Shown: piece by piece, positions 12,925-23,405 of the stretch | Layout of the letters: each line of letters begins with the position of its first letter | Numbering within the stretch: the first letter of the stretch is position 1 | NCBI RefSeq assembly: GCF_001423245.1 | Contig: NZ_LMOH01000006.1 | Location: 40,029 to 98,592 of the forward strand | Length of the DNA stretch: 58,564 bases | Origin: Aureimonas sp. Leaf324 | GTDB lineage: Bacteria; Pseudomonadota; Alphaproteobacteria; Rhizobiales; Rhizobiaceae | Direction of reading: 5' to 3' | Notes under the pieces: generated by a model | Databases searched by the model: none | What the model saw: only the letters and a program-made list of their open reading frames with translations | Told to the model about the DNA's origin: nothing | Position numbers and translations under genes: made by a program

Positions 12925-13818
12925 GTGATCTACGACATCCGCCTTCTGATCGCGTACCACTATCCCGGCTTCGTGGCGGACGCCCGCCACATCCTGCGCG
13001 TCGAGCCGCGCGAGGATCGCGGACAAAGCGTCCTCGCGAGCCGGCTGCGGTTCGAGCCGACCCCGAGCGAACTGCAGCGCGAGACGGACTTCTTCGGCAA
13101 CCGCACCGCTCATGGCCTGATCGCGCGCCCGCACGATGCGCTGCGGGTCGAACTCGAGACCCGCGTTCGCGTCGAGCGCCCCGCACCGCGCCTCGAAGAC
13201 ACGCCGACGCTGCGACAGGTCCGCGAGTGGAGCGCGTCCTCTCTCGAGAGCGAGGGCGACAGCCCGATCCATTTCGGCGGGGCCGGCCGCCTCGTCTCGC
13301 CGTCGGCCAAGGTCGCCGCCTATGTGGCCGAGACCTTGGAGGCGGCGCCTGCGATCGGCCTCGGGCTCCTCATGCTCTCCCGGCGCATCCGGTCCGACTT
13401 CCGCTTCCAGGCCGGCGTGTCGTCGGTGGCGACGCGTGTCGAGGAGACCTTCGCGACGCGGCGCGGCGTCTGCCAAGACTTCTCGCACATGATGATCGCG
13501 GGCCTTCGCGGCTGCGGCGTTCCCGCCGCCTATGCCAGCGGCTTCCTGCGCACCGAGCCGCCGCCCGGCCGGCCGCGTCTGGCGGGCGCCGACGCCATGC
13601 ACGCCTGGGTCGAGGCCTGGGCGGGCCCGGACGCCGGCTGGATCGGCCTCGATCCGACGAACGGCTGCCTTGCCGGCGAAGACCACGTCCTCGTCGCGCT
13701 CGGCCGCGACTATGCCGACGTCGCGCCGATCGACGGCGTCCTGATCACGGCGGGCCCTCAGAAGCACCACCACGCCGTCGACATGGTGCCGGTCGAGCCC
13801 GAGGTAACGGCGTCTTAA
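12925..13818 (+). CDS. Transglutaminase-like cysteine peptidase (alpha-E-associated)
   Basis: 297-residue stand-alone transglutaminase-fold protein. The start is taken as GTG at 12925 (MIYDIRLLIAYHYPG), seven bases after an AGG; GTG at 12919 is the alternative. The N-terminal beta domain spans about residues 1-150. The core has Cys in RRGVCQDFSHMMI, His in AMHAWVEAW and Asp in GLDPTNGC, so the triad is complete. It begins eight bases after the ATP-grasp/alpha-E stop and is the last gene of the plus-strand set. This three-gene arrangement is often followed by Anbu, a proteasome-beta-like protease, but the next gene here is a GGDEF protein. Confidence 0.86.
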   Translation: MIYDIRLLIAYHYPGFVADARHILRVEPREDRGQSVLASRLRFEPTPSELQRETDFFGNRTAHGLIARPHDALRVELETRVRVERPAPRLEDTPTLRQVREWSASSLESEGDSPIHFGGAGRLVSPSAKVAAYVAETLEAAPAIGLGLLMLSRRIRSDFRFQAGVSSVATRVEETFATRRGVCQDFSHMMIAGLRGCGVPAAYASGFLRTEPPPGRPRLAGADAMHAWVEAWAGPDAGWIGLDPTNGCLAGEDHVLVALGRDYADVAPIDGVLITAGPQKHHHAVDMVPVEPEVTAS

Positions 13819-13915
13819 CGACACCGGCATCCGACACGCCGCCCGGCCACGGGCCATAAGACTTCCTTCGCGGATCGAGGCACACAGTCCCGCCGATCGG
13901 AAAGGCGCGGGGCCC

Positions 13916-15052
13916 ATGCAGATCGACCTGTTCACCATCTACGTCCTCTGCGCGGCCGTTCTCGGCGTCGCCAGCGCCATGGCCTTCGGCGAAAGCCTGT
14001 TCAACCCGCGCCACCAGCGGGTCCTGCGGCTCTGGTCGCTCGCCTATCTATTTCTTCTCGCCGGCTCGATGCTCGTGTCCTGGCGCGAGGAACTGCCGAC
14101 CGTCATCGGGTCCGGTCTGTCGAACATCCTGATCTTCACCGGCTACGGGCTGATGGTCGCCGGCATCACCCGCATCGGCGGCCGCGACGTCGCCCCGCCG
14201 CTCGCCGCCGTCGCGGGTGGCGCCGGCCTCTGGCTCTGGGCGGGGCCCAACCTGCCGCTGCCGATCTGGCATGCGATGGCGGCGCTCGTGATCGCCTGCA
14301 TCCAGTTCGCGGGCGTCGCCGCGCTCCTGTCGCCGACGCTCGGTGCCATGCGCTCGCGCCCGCTCGCCGTCGCCGTCTTCGCCATCCATGGTGCGATCTA
14401 CATGGTCCGCGTCATCGCCATGCCGCTTCTCGACACGGTGACCGACGCGGCGGCGATCAAGCTTCTGTCGATCCTGACGATGGGCGAAGGCGTCCTCTAC
14501 GCCGTCGCGGCGCCGATGGCGCTGCTGGCCATGGTGCGCGAGGAGGGCGAGAACCGCCTCGTGGTGGCGGCCCAGACCGACTTCCTGACGGGGCTCGCCA
14601 ACCGCCGCAGCTTCACCCAGCAGGCCAACGAGCGGATCGGACCCGATCTGCCGGCCGGCATCCTCCTCGTCTTCGATCTCGACCATTTCAAGCAGGTCAA
14701 CGACACGTTCGGCCATCAGGCCGGCGACGACGTGCTGAAGCTCTTCGCCCGGGTGGCGGAAAGCGAAATGAAGTCGAGCGCCGTGATCGGGCGACTCGGC
14801 GGCGAGGAGTTCGTCGCCTTCGTGCCCGCCTGCGACATGCGCGAGGGGGCCGACATGGCCGACCGCCTCCGCCGCCGCTTCCGGGACGCGTCCGAGGCCG
14901 GCGCGCGCGCCATCCCCGTGACCGTCAGCGTCGGCGTCGCCTCCACGATGGGGCGCGGCCTCGACGAGACCATGGCGGCCGCCGACCGCGCCCTCTATCG
15001 CGCCAAGCGGCTCGGCCGGAACCGGGTCGAGCCGGAGGCGCTGGCGGCCTGA
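13916..15052 (+). CDS. Membrane-anchored diguanylate cyclase (GGDEF)
   Basis: Predicted c-di-GMP synthase, 378 residues. The first ~205 residues contain about six hydrophobic segments, so the sensor part is an integral membrane module of no recognised type. The GGDEF domain follows (about 215-378): TDFLTGLANRRSF, FDLDHFKQVNDTFGH and the active-site signature RLGGEEF are all intact, so it should be catalytic. The inhibitory RxxD site normally five residues before the signature is not present (KSSA occupies it). It starts 97 bp after the transglutaminase gene and ends four bases from glgB on the opposite strand. The link to its neighbours is unknown. Confidence 0.9.
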   Translation: MQIDLFTIYVLCAAVLGVASAMAFGESLFNPRHQRVLRLWSLAYLFLLAGSMLVSWREELPTVIGSGLSNILIFTGYGLMVAGITRIGGRDVAPPLAAVAGGAGLWLWAGPNLPLPIWHAMAALVIACIQFAGVAALLSPTLGAMRSRPLAVAVFAIHGAIYMVRVIAMPLLDTVTDAAAIKLLSILTMGEGVLYAVAAPMALLAMVREEGENRLVVAAQTDFLTGLANRRSFTQQANERIGPDLPAGILLVFDLDHFKQVNDTFGHQAGDDVLKLFARVAESEMKSSAVIGRLGGEEFVAFVPACDMREGADMADRLRRRFRDASEAGARAIPVTVSVGVASTMGRGLDETMAAADRALYRAKRLGRNRVEPEALAA

Positions 15053-15056
15053 CGCC

Positions 15057-17278
15057 TCAGGCGCCGCGCGGCACCAGCACGATGGTCGAGAGCGGCGGCA
15101 GGCTCAGCGACAGCGAGAACGGCCGGCCGTTGGCGTGGACCTCCTCAGCGTCTTGGCCACCGAGGTTACCGACGTTCGAGCCGCCGTAGATCTCCGCGTC
15201 CGTGTTCATCGCCTCCGCCCAGAAGCCGCCATGCGGCACGCCGACGCGATAGCCGTGATGGACGTTGGGCGTGAAGTTGCAGACCACCAGCGCCGCGCCG
15301 CCGTGCTTGTCCTTGCGCAGGAACGAGAGGATCGACTGGTCGACGTCGGACGTGTCGACCCATTCGAAGCCGGCCGGCTCGCAGTCGTTCTCGTAGAGCG
15401 CCGGAACGCCGCGATACAGCGCGTTGAGGTCGCGGATCAGGCGCTGCACGCCCTCGTGCTCGCGATACTGCAGGAGATGCCAGTCGAGCGACTGGTCGTG
15501 GTTCCACTCCGCCGACTGCCCGAACTCGCCGCCCATGAAGAGCAGCTTCTTGCCGGGATGGGTCCACATGAAACCGTAGTAGGCGCGCAGGTTGGCGAAC
15601 TTCTGCCACCAGTCGCCCGGCATCTTGCCGAGGATCGAACCCTTTCCGTAGACCACCTCGTCGTGAGACAGCGGCAGGACGAAGTTCTCGGAATACGCAT
15701 ACACCATGCCGAAGGTCATGTGGTGCAGGTGGTATTTGCGGTTGATCGGGTCCTCCTGCATGAAATGCAGGGTGTCGTGCATCCAGCCCATGTTCCACTT
15801 GAAGTGGAAGCCGAGGCCGCCGGCATAGGTCGGGCGCGACACGTCGGGGAAGGCGGTCGATTCCTCGGCATGGGTCGAGGCGTTCGGATACTGGCCGCCG
15901 ACCTGCTCGTTGGTCTCCTTCAGGAAGGCCATGGCCTCGAGGTTCTCGCGCCCGCCGTAGATGTTGGGCTCCCACTCGCCGTGATTGCGCGAGTAGTCGA
16001 GGTAGAGCATCGAGGCGACCGCATCGACGCGCAGGCCGTCGACGTGGAACCGGTCGAGCCAGTAGAGACCGTTGGCGACGAGGTAGTTCTTCACCTCGGT
16101 CCGCCCGTAGTCGTAGATCAGCGTGTTCCAGTCCTTGTGGAAGCCGCGCCTCGGGTCGGCATGCTCGTAGAGCGCCGTGCCGTCGAAGCGGCCGAGGCCG
16201 TGGACGTCGGTCGGGAAATGGCCGGGCACCCAGTCGAGAAGGACGCCGATATCGGCCTGGTGCAGCGCGTCGACGAGACGCGCGAAGCCGGCCGGATCAC
16301 CGAAGCGGGCGGTCGGCGCGTAGAGGCCGATCGGCTGGTAGCCCCACGAGCCGTAGAACGGGTGCTCGGACACCGGCATGAACTCGACATGGGTGAAGCC
16401 CATGTCCTTGACATAGGCGGTCAGTTCGCGCGCCAGCGCGTCGTAGTCGAGGAACGTGTCGCCGTCGCCTCGCTTCCACGAGCCGAGATGCACCTCGTAG
16501 ATCGAGACCGGCTTCTCGCGGTCCTGCCAGTCGCGCGACTTGGAGCGGAAGGCATCGTCCTTCCACTCGTGCTCGACGAGGCCGTCGACGATCGAGGCGG
16601 TGGAGGGGGCGAGTTCCTGGCGGAAGCCCACCGGATCGGCCTTCAGCGGCAGGATCTCGCCGTGCTTGCCGATGATCTCGTACTTGTAGACCTCGCCGCG
16701 CTGGAGGCCCGGGATGAAGATCTCGAAGACGCCGGTGTCGAGGCGCTTGCGCATGACGTGGCGCCGGCCGTCCCAGGCGTTGAAGTTGCCGACCACCGAG
16801 ACGCGGCGCGCGTCGGGCGCCCAGACCGCGAAGGCGACGCCCTTCACGCCGTCCATCTCGCGGGGATGAGCGCCGAGCTTCTCGTAGAGCTTGTAGTGCC
16901 GCCCCTCGGCCAGAAGATAGGCGTCGAAATCGGACAGGAGCGTGCCGAAGCGGTAGGCGTCGTCCTCCTCCCAGGTCACGTCGCCATGGGTGAAGCGGAA
17001 GCGATGGGTCGGCACGTCGCCGGCGATGAAGCCGGAGAACAGGCCGTCGACCTCGCCGCGCTCGAGCGTGCCGATCACCTGCCCTTGCGTGTCGATCACC
17101 TCGGCGCGCTCGGCGCCGGGGCGCATGGTGCGGATCACCGCGCCGCCCTCGGTGCGATGGATGCCGAGCACGGAGAACGGGTTCTCGTGCCGCCCGACGC
17201 CGAGCGCCCGCGCCTCGTCCCCGTGCAGCGCGTGGTCGAAGCCGGCGACGGCCGACGAACGGTTGGTTTCAGTCTGGC

Positions 17279-17282
<4 letters not shown>
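15057..17282 (-). CDS. glgB: 1,4-alpha-glucan branching enzyme
   Basis: GH13 enzyme that introduces alpha-1,6 branches in the linear glucan built by GlgE. 741 residues. Two N-terminal CBM48-type beta domains cover about residues 20-220. The catalytic barrel shows [39 protein letters not shown] (nucleophile Asp), a [11 protein letters not shown] segment (acid/base Glu) and LPLSHDEVV. The ATG at 17282 overlaps the mak stop as ATGA. It is last in the glgE-mak-glgB operon, a gene set that makes branched alpha-glucan from maltose-1-phosphate rather than ADP-glucose. Confidence 0.95.
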
Positions 17283-18766
<1,484 letters not shown>

Positions 18767-18814
18767 GCTCGCACTCTCGCTTCGCTTCCGCTCAACCGGC
18801 CGCCGGGGCGGCGC

Positions 18815-20866
18815 TCAAACCGAGATCCGGAACACGGCGTAGGGCCGCTCGTCCGGGCGGAACCACCAATGCTGGATCTTGCCCGACCAGACGAACTGGC
18901 GGTCGTCGACGAGGTCCTCGACCTTGACCGAAGCGTCGTCGCCCAGTCCGAGTTCCCAAAGCGGCACCTCGAAATGTCCGCCCTGCGGGTTGTGTGGATC
19001 GAGGCTGACCATCACGAGGAGGTAGGACGACCGGTCCGCGGTGCGCTTGGCGTAGTAGAGGACGTTGTCGTTCCAGAAGTTCAGGAACTCGAGATTGCGG
19101 AAGTCGCGCAGCGCCGGTTCCGAATTGCGGATGCGGTTGAAGAAGGCGATGTCGTCGCGGATGTTCCCCTCGCGCTTCCAGTCGAAGGCGCGGATCTCGT
19201 ACTTCTCGGAGTCCTTGTACTCCTCCTTGCCGGCGACCAGCGGCTCGTATTCGCAAAGCTCGAATCCGGAATAGACGCCGTAGTTGCCGGCCAGCGTCGC
19301 CGCCAGCGCCAGCCGGATGCGAAAGCCCGGCCGCCCGCTCGTGTGGAGGAAGAGCGGGTTGATGTCCGGCGTGTTGACGAAGAAGTTCGGCCGCATGAAC
19401 TCGGCGCACTCCTCCTTCGTCAGCTCGGTCAGGTACTCGCGCAGCTCCCACTTCTGGTTTCGCCACGTGAAGTAGGAATAGGACTGGTTGTAGCCGACCT
19501 TGGCGAGGCGCTTCATGAGCTTCGGCCGGGTGAAGGCCTCGGCGAGGAACACCGCGCCGGGGTCCACCTGCCGCACCTCGGCGATCAGCCATTCCCAGAA
19601 GGGAAAGGGCTTGGTGTGCGGGTTGTCGACGCGGAAGATGCGCACGCCCTTGTCCAGCCAGAACAGCACGACGTCGAGCAGCTCCTGCCACAGCGAGGGG
19701 ATCGCGCCCTCACGGTAGAAGTCGACATTGACGATGTCCTGATACTTCTTCGGCGGGTTCTCGGCGTACTTGATGGAGCCGTCCGGCCGCCAGTCGAACC
19801 ATTCCGGGTGCTCCTTGATCCACGGATGGTCGGGCGAGCACTGGATGGCGAAGTCGATGGCGATTTCCAGCCCGTGGTCGGCGGCGCGCGTCACGAGGCG
19901 CTGGAAGTCGGCGAAGGAGCCGAGCTCCGGGTGGAGGTCCTTGTGGCCACCCTCGTGGGAGCCGATCGCGTAGGGGCTCCCCGGCTCGCCGTCCTGCGCC
20001 GTGACCGAGTTGTTCTTGCCCTTGCGGTTGGACTTGCCGATCGGGTGGATCGGCGGGAAATAGAGGACGTCGAAGCCCATCTCGCGAATGTCGGGCAGGC
20101 GCGCGATGACGTCGTCGAACGTGCCGTGCCGGTTGACGTCGCCCGACTGCGAGCGCGGCATCAACTCGTACCACGCGGAAAACGCCGCGCGCTCGCGGTC
20201 GACCCAGACCGGCACCTCGCGGCCGTAGGACGAGAGGTTCTCGCGCACGCCGACGTCGCGCAGGAGCGCGACGGTCGTCGCCTCCTCGAAGGCGGCGTAG
20301 AGAGCCTCGCCGTCACCCTTGGCGGCGAGCTTGGCGATCCGGTCGCGCAGCGCTTTCAGCGCCTTCTGCTGGTCCTTGGTGCCGCGCCCGGACCCGGAAG
20401 CCTTCTCCAGAAGGATCGCGCCCTCGCGCAGTTCCAGCGAGATGTCGACGCCGGCATCCTTCTTCTTCTTCGTGTCGCTCGCCCAGGTCGCGAACGTGTC
20501 GCGCCACGCAAGAATCGTAAAGCGGTAGGGACCGGGCTTGTCGAAGGAGACCGTCGCGCCCCAGCGGTCGTTGGCGATGAAGACGAAGGGCGTCTCGGTC
20601 CAGTGCGCGTCGTCGACGCCGCGCGTCAGAAGCGCTGCGGCGATGATCTCGTGGCCATCGGAAAAGATGTCGGCGGTGACGGTGAGCGGCTCGCCCTCGG
20701 CGCGCTTCACCGCGAAACGCCCGCCGTCGATCTCAGGCTGGACGCCCTCGATCGCGACACGGTCGGCGGCCAGACGCTGGAGGCGATCGAGCGATGCGGC
20801 GGCGGATGCCTTTCGGGCTGCCGTCTCGCGCTTCTTGGGCTTCGATCCGGTTTCGACCTGGGACAT
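18815..20866 (-). CDS. glgE: Alpha-1,4-glucan:maltose-1-phosphate maltosyltransferase
   Basis: GH13_3 enzyme that extends alpha-1,4-glucans with maltosyl units from maltose-1-phosphate. 683 residues from the ATG at 20866, which is preceded by AGGAAGG; an upstream in-frame ATG would add 64 residues of low-quality sequence. Diagnostic stretches are FPPIHPIGKSNRKGKNN, IDFAIQCSPDHPW, the nucleophile region GVRIFRVDNPHTKPFPFWEW and FLAEAFTRP with the acid/base Glu. The N-terminal immunoglobulin-like and helical domains occupy about residues 1-200. It is first in the glgE-mak-glgB operon; an inverted repeat lies just upstream. Confidence 0.94.
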   Translation of the reverse strand: MSQVETGSKPKKRETAARKASAAASLDRLQRLAADRVAIEGVQPEIDGGRFAVKRAEGEPLTVTADIFSDGHEIIAAALLTRGVDDAHWTETPFVFIANDRWGATVSFDKPGPYRFTILAWRDTFATWASDTKKKKDAGVDISLELREGAILLEKASGSGRGTKDQQKALKALRDRIAKLAAKGDGEALYAAFEEATTVALLRDVGVRENLSSYGREVPVWVDRERAAFSAWYELMPRSQSGDVNRHGTFDDVIARLPDIREMGFDVLYFPPIHPIGKSNRKGKNNSVTAQDGEPGSPYAIGSHEGGHKDLHPELGSFADFQRLVTRAADHGLEIAIDFAIQCSPDHPWIKEHPEWFDWRPDGSIKYAENPPKKYQDIVNVDFYREGAIPSLWQELLDVVLFWLDKGVRIFRVDNPHTKPFPFWEWLIAEVRQVDPGAVFLAEAFTRPKLMKRLAKVGYNQSYSYFTWRNQKWELREYLTELTKEECAEFMRPNFFVNTPDINPLFLHTSGRPGFRIRLALAATLAGNYGVYSGFELCEYEPLVAGKEEYKDSEKYEIRAFDWKREGNIRDDIAFFNRIRNSEPALRDFRNLEFLNFWNDNVLYYAKRTADRSSYLLVMVSLDPHNPQGGHFEVPLWELGLGDDASVKVEDLVDDRQFVWSGKIQHWWFRPDERPYAVFRISV

Positions 20867-20895
20867 GGGCGGGCCTTCCTGCTGCCTGTCGAGGG

Positions 20896-20927
20896 GTCGG
20901 ACGCGCCGTTTCGAGGGCTCGTCCGAC
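20896..20927. promoter_or_regulatory. Inverted repeat upstream of glgE
   Basis: An 8-bp perfect inverted repeat (GTCGGACG at 20896-20903, CGTCCGAC at 20920-20927) flanks a 16-nt spacer, 30-60 bp upstream of the glgE start. It could be a leader hairpin or a two-site operator for the glgE operon. No clear -35/-10 pair was recognised next to it. Confidence 0.3.
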
Positions 20928-21011
20928 GCGCAGAAGGAATAGGGGCCGGGCGCGAGGCTTCCAGTGCGGCCCGCCGTTTTGCCCGGCCCTTTTGTCGTCA
21001 GCCGTGCGGGA

Positions 21012-21857
21012 TCAGCCCTGTTTCGAGAAGACCTGCCGCTGCTCGCCAAGCTTGGCATTGCCGAGCGTGACGATGTCGCCGTCCTTCAGGAAGACCGGCG
21101 GCTTCATGCCGGCGCCGACGCCATGCGGCGTCCCGGTGGTGACGATGTCGCCGGGCTCCAGCGCGAAGAATTCGGAGGCGTAGGAGACGATCGTCGCGAA
21201 GTCGAAGATCATGTCGGCCGTGGTACCGGTCTGCATGCGCTGGCCGTTGACGTCGAGCCAGAGTTCCAGCGCGGCCGGGTCCTCGATCTCGTCGCGCGTC
21301 ACCAGCCAGGGGCCGAGCGGGCCAAAGCCCGGCGCGCTCTTGCCCTTCAGCCACTGGCCGCCGCGCTCCTTCTGCCAGGTGCGCTCCGACACGTCGTTGC
21401 ACAGGCAGAAGCCCGCGACATGATCCATCGCTTCGGCCTTCGAGACCTGATAGCAGCGCTCGCCGATCACGATCGCGACCTCGACCTCCCAGTCGACCTT
21501 GGACGACCCGTTCGGGATCACGACGCCGTCGCGTGGGCCGGCGATCGATGACACGGCCTTGTTGAAGAGAAGCGGCTCCTCCGGCACGTCCGAGCCCGTT
21601 TCGGCGGCGTGTTCGGCGTAGTTGCGTCCGACGGCGACGAAGTTGCGCGTGCCGGCGACCGGGGCGCCGAGACGATGGCTCGGGTCGGTCTTCGGCAGGC
21701 TCTTCGGGTCGAGCGCGCGCAGCTTCGCCAGACCCTCGCGCGAGAGGACCGCGCCCGCGATGTCGGCGATCTCGCCCGACAGGTCGCGCAGCGTGTTCTC
21801 GGCATCGATCAGGCCGGGCTTCTCGGCCCCGGGCTCGCCGAATCGGACCAGACGCAT
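21012..21857 (-). CDS. Fumarylacetoacetate hydrolase family protein
   Basis: 281-residue FAH-fold enzyme. The N-terminal cap (MRLVRFGEPGAEKPGLID) is typical of the subgroup often annotated as ureidoglycolate lyase or 2,4-diketo-3-deoxy-L-rhamnonate hydrolase. The catalytic core carries VGRNYAEHA, the metal ligands in DWEVEVAIVIG and CLCNDVSER, and the C-terminal TGTPHGVGAGMKPP motif. It is 127 bp downstream of guaD, at the end of the purine operon. A role in glyoxylate or ureidoglycolate release is possible, but a classical ureidoglycolate lyase (allA) is also encoded nearby, so the substrate cannot be set from sequence. Confidence is high for the family and low for the reaction. Confidence 0.85.
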   Translation of the reverse strand: MRLVRFGEPGAEKPGLIDAENTLRDLSGEIADIAGAVLSREGLAKLRALDPKSLPKTDPSHRLGAPVAGTRNFVAVGRNYAEHAAETGSDVPEEPLLFNKAVSSIAGPRDGVVIPNGSSKVDWEVEVAIVIGERCYQVSKAEAMDHVAGFCLCNDVSERTWQKERGGQWLKGKSAPGFGPLGPWLVTRDEIEDPAALELWLDVNGQRMQTGTTADMIFDFATIVSYASEFFALEPGDIVTTGTPHGVGAGMKPPVFLKDGDIVTLGNAKLGEQRQVFSKQG

Positions 21858-21984
21858 GGTTCAACCTCTTCGTTGCGGGGCCGAACGGCCCCTTCCAGTT
21901 CAGGCATAGGACGAAGGCGACGGCGGATGCCAGCGCCGCTTGGTGCGGGATGCGCCGGTGCGGCGGCGAGGTCGTGCGGCCGCG

Positions 21985-23394
21985 TCAGCGGTCCTGTGCC
22001 GCGCCGCCCCCGATCGGCAGGGCGCCGGGACCGTGCGGCGGCTGGTCGAGCCGGCCGGGCAGCCCGCGATCACCATCGCGCGAATGGACCTTCCGGCCCG
22101 CCGCGTAGGTCGCCACGACATTACGCTCGTCGCCGGTCGTCATCAGCACGAAGAGCTCTTCCTCCAGCGTCTCGATCCGCTCGGCCCGGCGCCGCTGGGC
22201 CGGCGTCGCCGCCGTGTCGAGAATCACGAAGTCCGCCTCGAAGCCGGGCGCGACCTGCCCGATCCGGTCATTGAGGCCGATCGCGTCGGCATTGCCGGCG
22301 GTCAGCATGTAGAAGGCGGCGTGACCGCGCAGCTTCTGGCCGCGCAGGGCCAGCACCTTGTAGCCCTCGGCCGCGGTCGTCAGCATCGAGTAGGACGTGC
22401 CGCCGCCGATGTCGGTGGCGATGCCGGTCCTGAGCCCCGCTGCCAGCGCCGCGTCGCGGTCGAAGAGCCCGGAACCGAGAAAGAGGTTCGAGGTCGGGCA
22501 GAAGACGGCTGTGGCGCCCTTGTCGGCCAGCGCGCCGCGTTCGCGCTCCGACAGATGGATGCAGTGGCCGAACAGCGCCTTGCGTCGCACCAGCCCGTAG
22601 CGCTCGTAGACGGCCGTATAGTCCTCGGCCCAGGGGAAAAGCTCGGCCACGAAGGCGATCTCGCCGTGGTTTTCCGACAGATGGGTCTGGATATGAAGGC
22701 CGGAATATTCGGCTGCCAGCGCCCCCGTCGCTTCGAGTTGCGCCTCCGTCGAGGTCGGCGCAAAGCGCGGCGAGATGGCGTAGGACAGGCGGCGATTGCC
22801 GTGCCAGCGGCGGATGAGGTCCTTCGATTCGTCGTAGCCGCGCTCGGGCGTGTCGAGGAGCGCGTCGGGCGCGTTGCGGTCCATCATCACCTTGCCGCCG
22901 ACCATGCGCAGGCCGAGGCGATCGGCCTCAGCAAAGAAGCTTTCCGCCGACTGCGGATGCGAGGTGCAGAAGGCGACGGCGGTGGTCGTGCCGTTGCGCA
23001 GAAGCTCGGCCATCAGGAAGCGGGCGGCGGCATCCGACACGGCGGGGTCGCCGTAGCGCGACTCCTCCGGGAACGTGTACTTCGACAGCCATTCCATCAG
23101 TTCCGTGCCGTAGGAGCCGACTACCTGCGTCTGCGGCATATGGAGATGCGGGTCGATGAAGCCGGGCATCAGGAGATGTGGCCGGTGGTCGGCGACGGGG
23201 ATCGCGGGGTCGAGGTCCGGCAGGACGGCCGTCGCCTCCCCCACCGTCTCGACGACGCCGTCGCGGACGAAGACGAGCCCGTCCTCGATATAGCGATGCG
23301 AGGCCTCGACGCCCGCCTCCAGCGGATGGGCGTGGTAGGAGAGGACGCGCGCGCGGATCGCCAGCGTGCCGCCGGCCGAATGAATGTCGCTCAT
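21985..23394 (-). CDS. guaD: Guanine deaminase
   Basis: Zinc amidohydrolase that converts guanine to xanthine, feeding xanthine dehydrogenase. 469 residues from the ATG at 23394. Metal and substrate motifs are all present: PGFIDPHLHMPQTQVVGSYG, QTHLSENHGEI, FGHCIHLSE and ATDIGGGTSYSML. The last 30 residues are Gly/Pro-rich and poorly conserved. It follows puuD after 11 bp, so the two are probably cotranscribed. Members of the family can also act on related aminopurines, but motif content and context favour guanine. Confidence 0.93.
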   Translation of the reverse strand: MSDIHSAGGTLAIRARVLSYHAHPLEAGVEASHRYIEDGLVFVRDGVVETVGEATAVLPDLDPAIPVADHRPHLLMPGFIDPHLHMPQTQVVGSYGTELMEWLSKYTFPEESRYGDPAVSDAAARFLMAELLRNGTTTAVAFCTSHPQSAESFFAEADRLGLRMVGGKVMMDRNAPDALLDTPERGYDESKDLIRRWHGNRRLSYAISPRFAPTSTEAQLEATGALAAEYSGLHIQTHLSENHGEIAFVAELFPWAEDYTAVYERYGLVRRKALFGHCIHLSERERGALADKGATAVFCPTSNLFLGSGLFDRDAALAAGLRTGIATDIGGGTSYSMLTTAAEGYKVLALRGQKLRGHAAFYMLTAGNADAIGLNDRIGQVAPGFEADFVILDTAATPAQRRRAERIETLEEELFVLMTTGDERNVVATYAAGRKVHSRDGDRGLPGRLDQPPHGPGALPIGGGAAQDR

Positions 23395-23405
23395 GATCCG
23401 ATCCT

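Noticed and set aside
13819-13915. Possible Anbu gene after the transglutaminase
   Set aside because: The 97-bp gap is too short, the next gene is a GGDEF protein, and no proteasome-beta-like protein occurs in the window.
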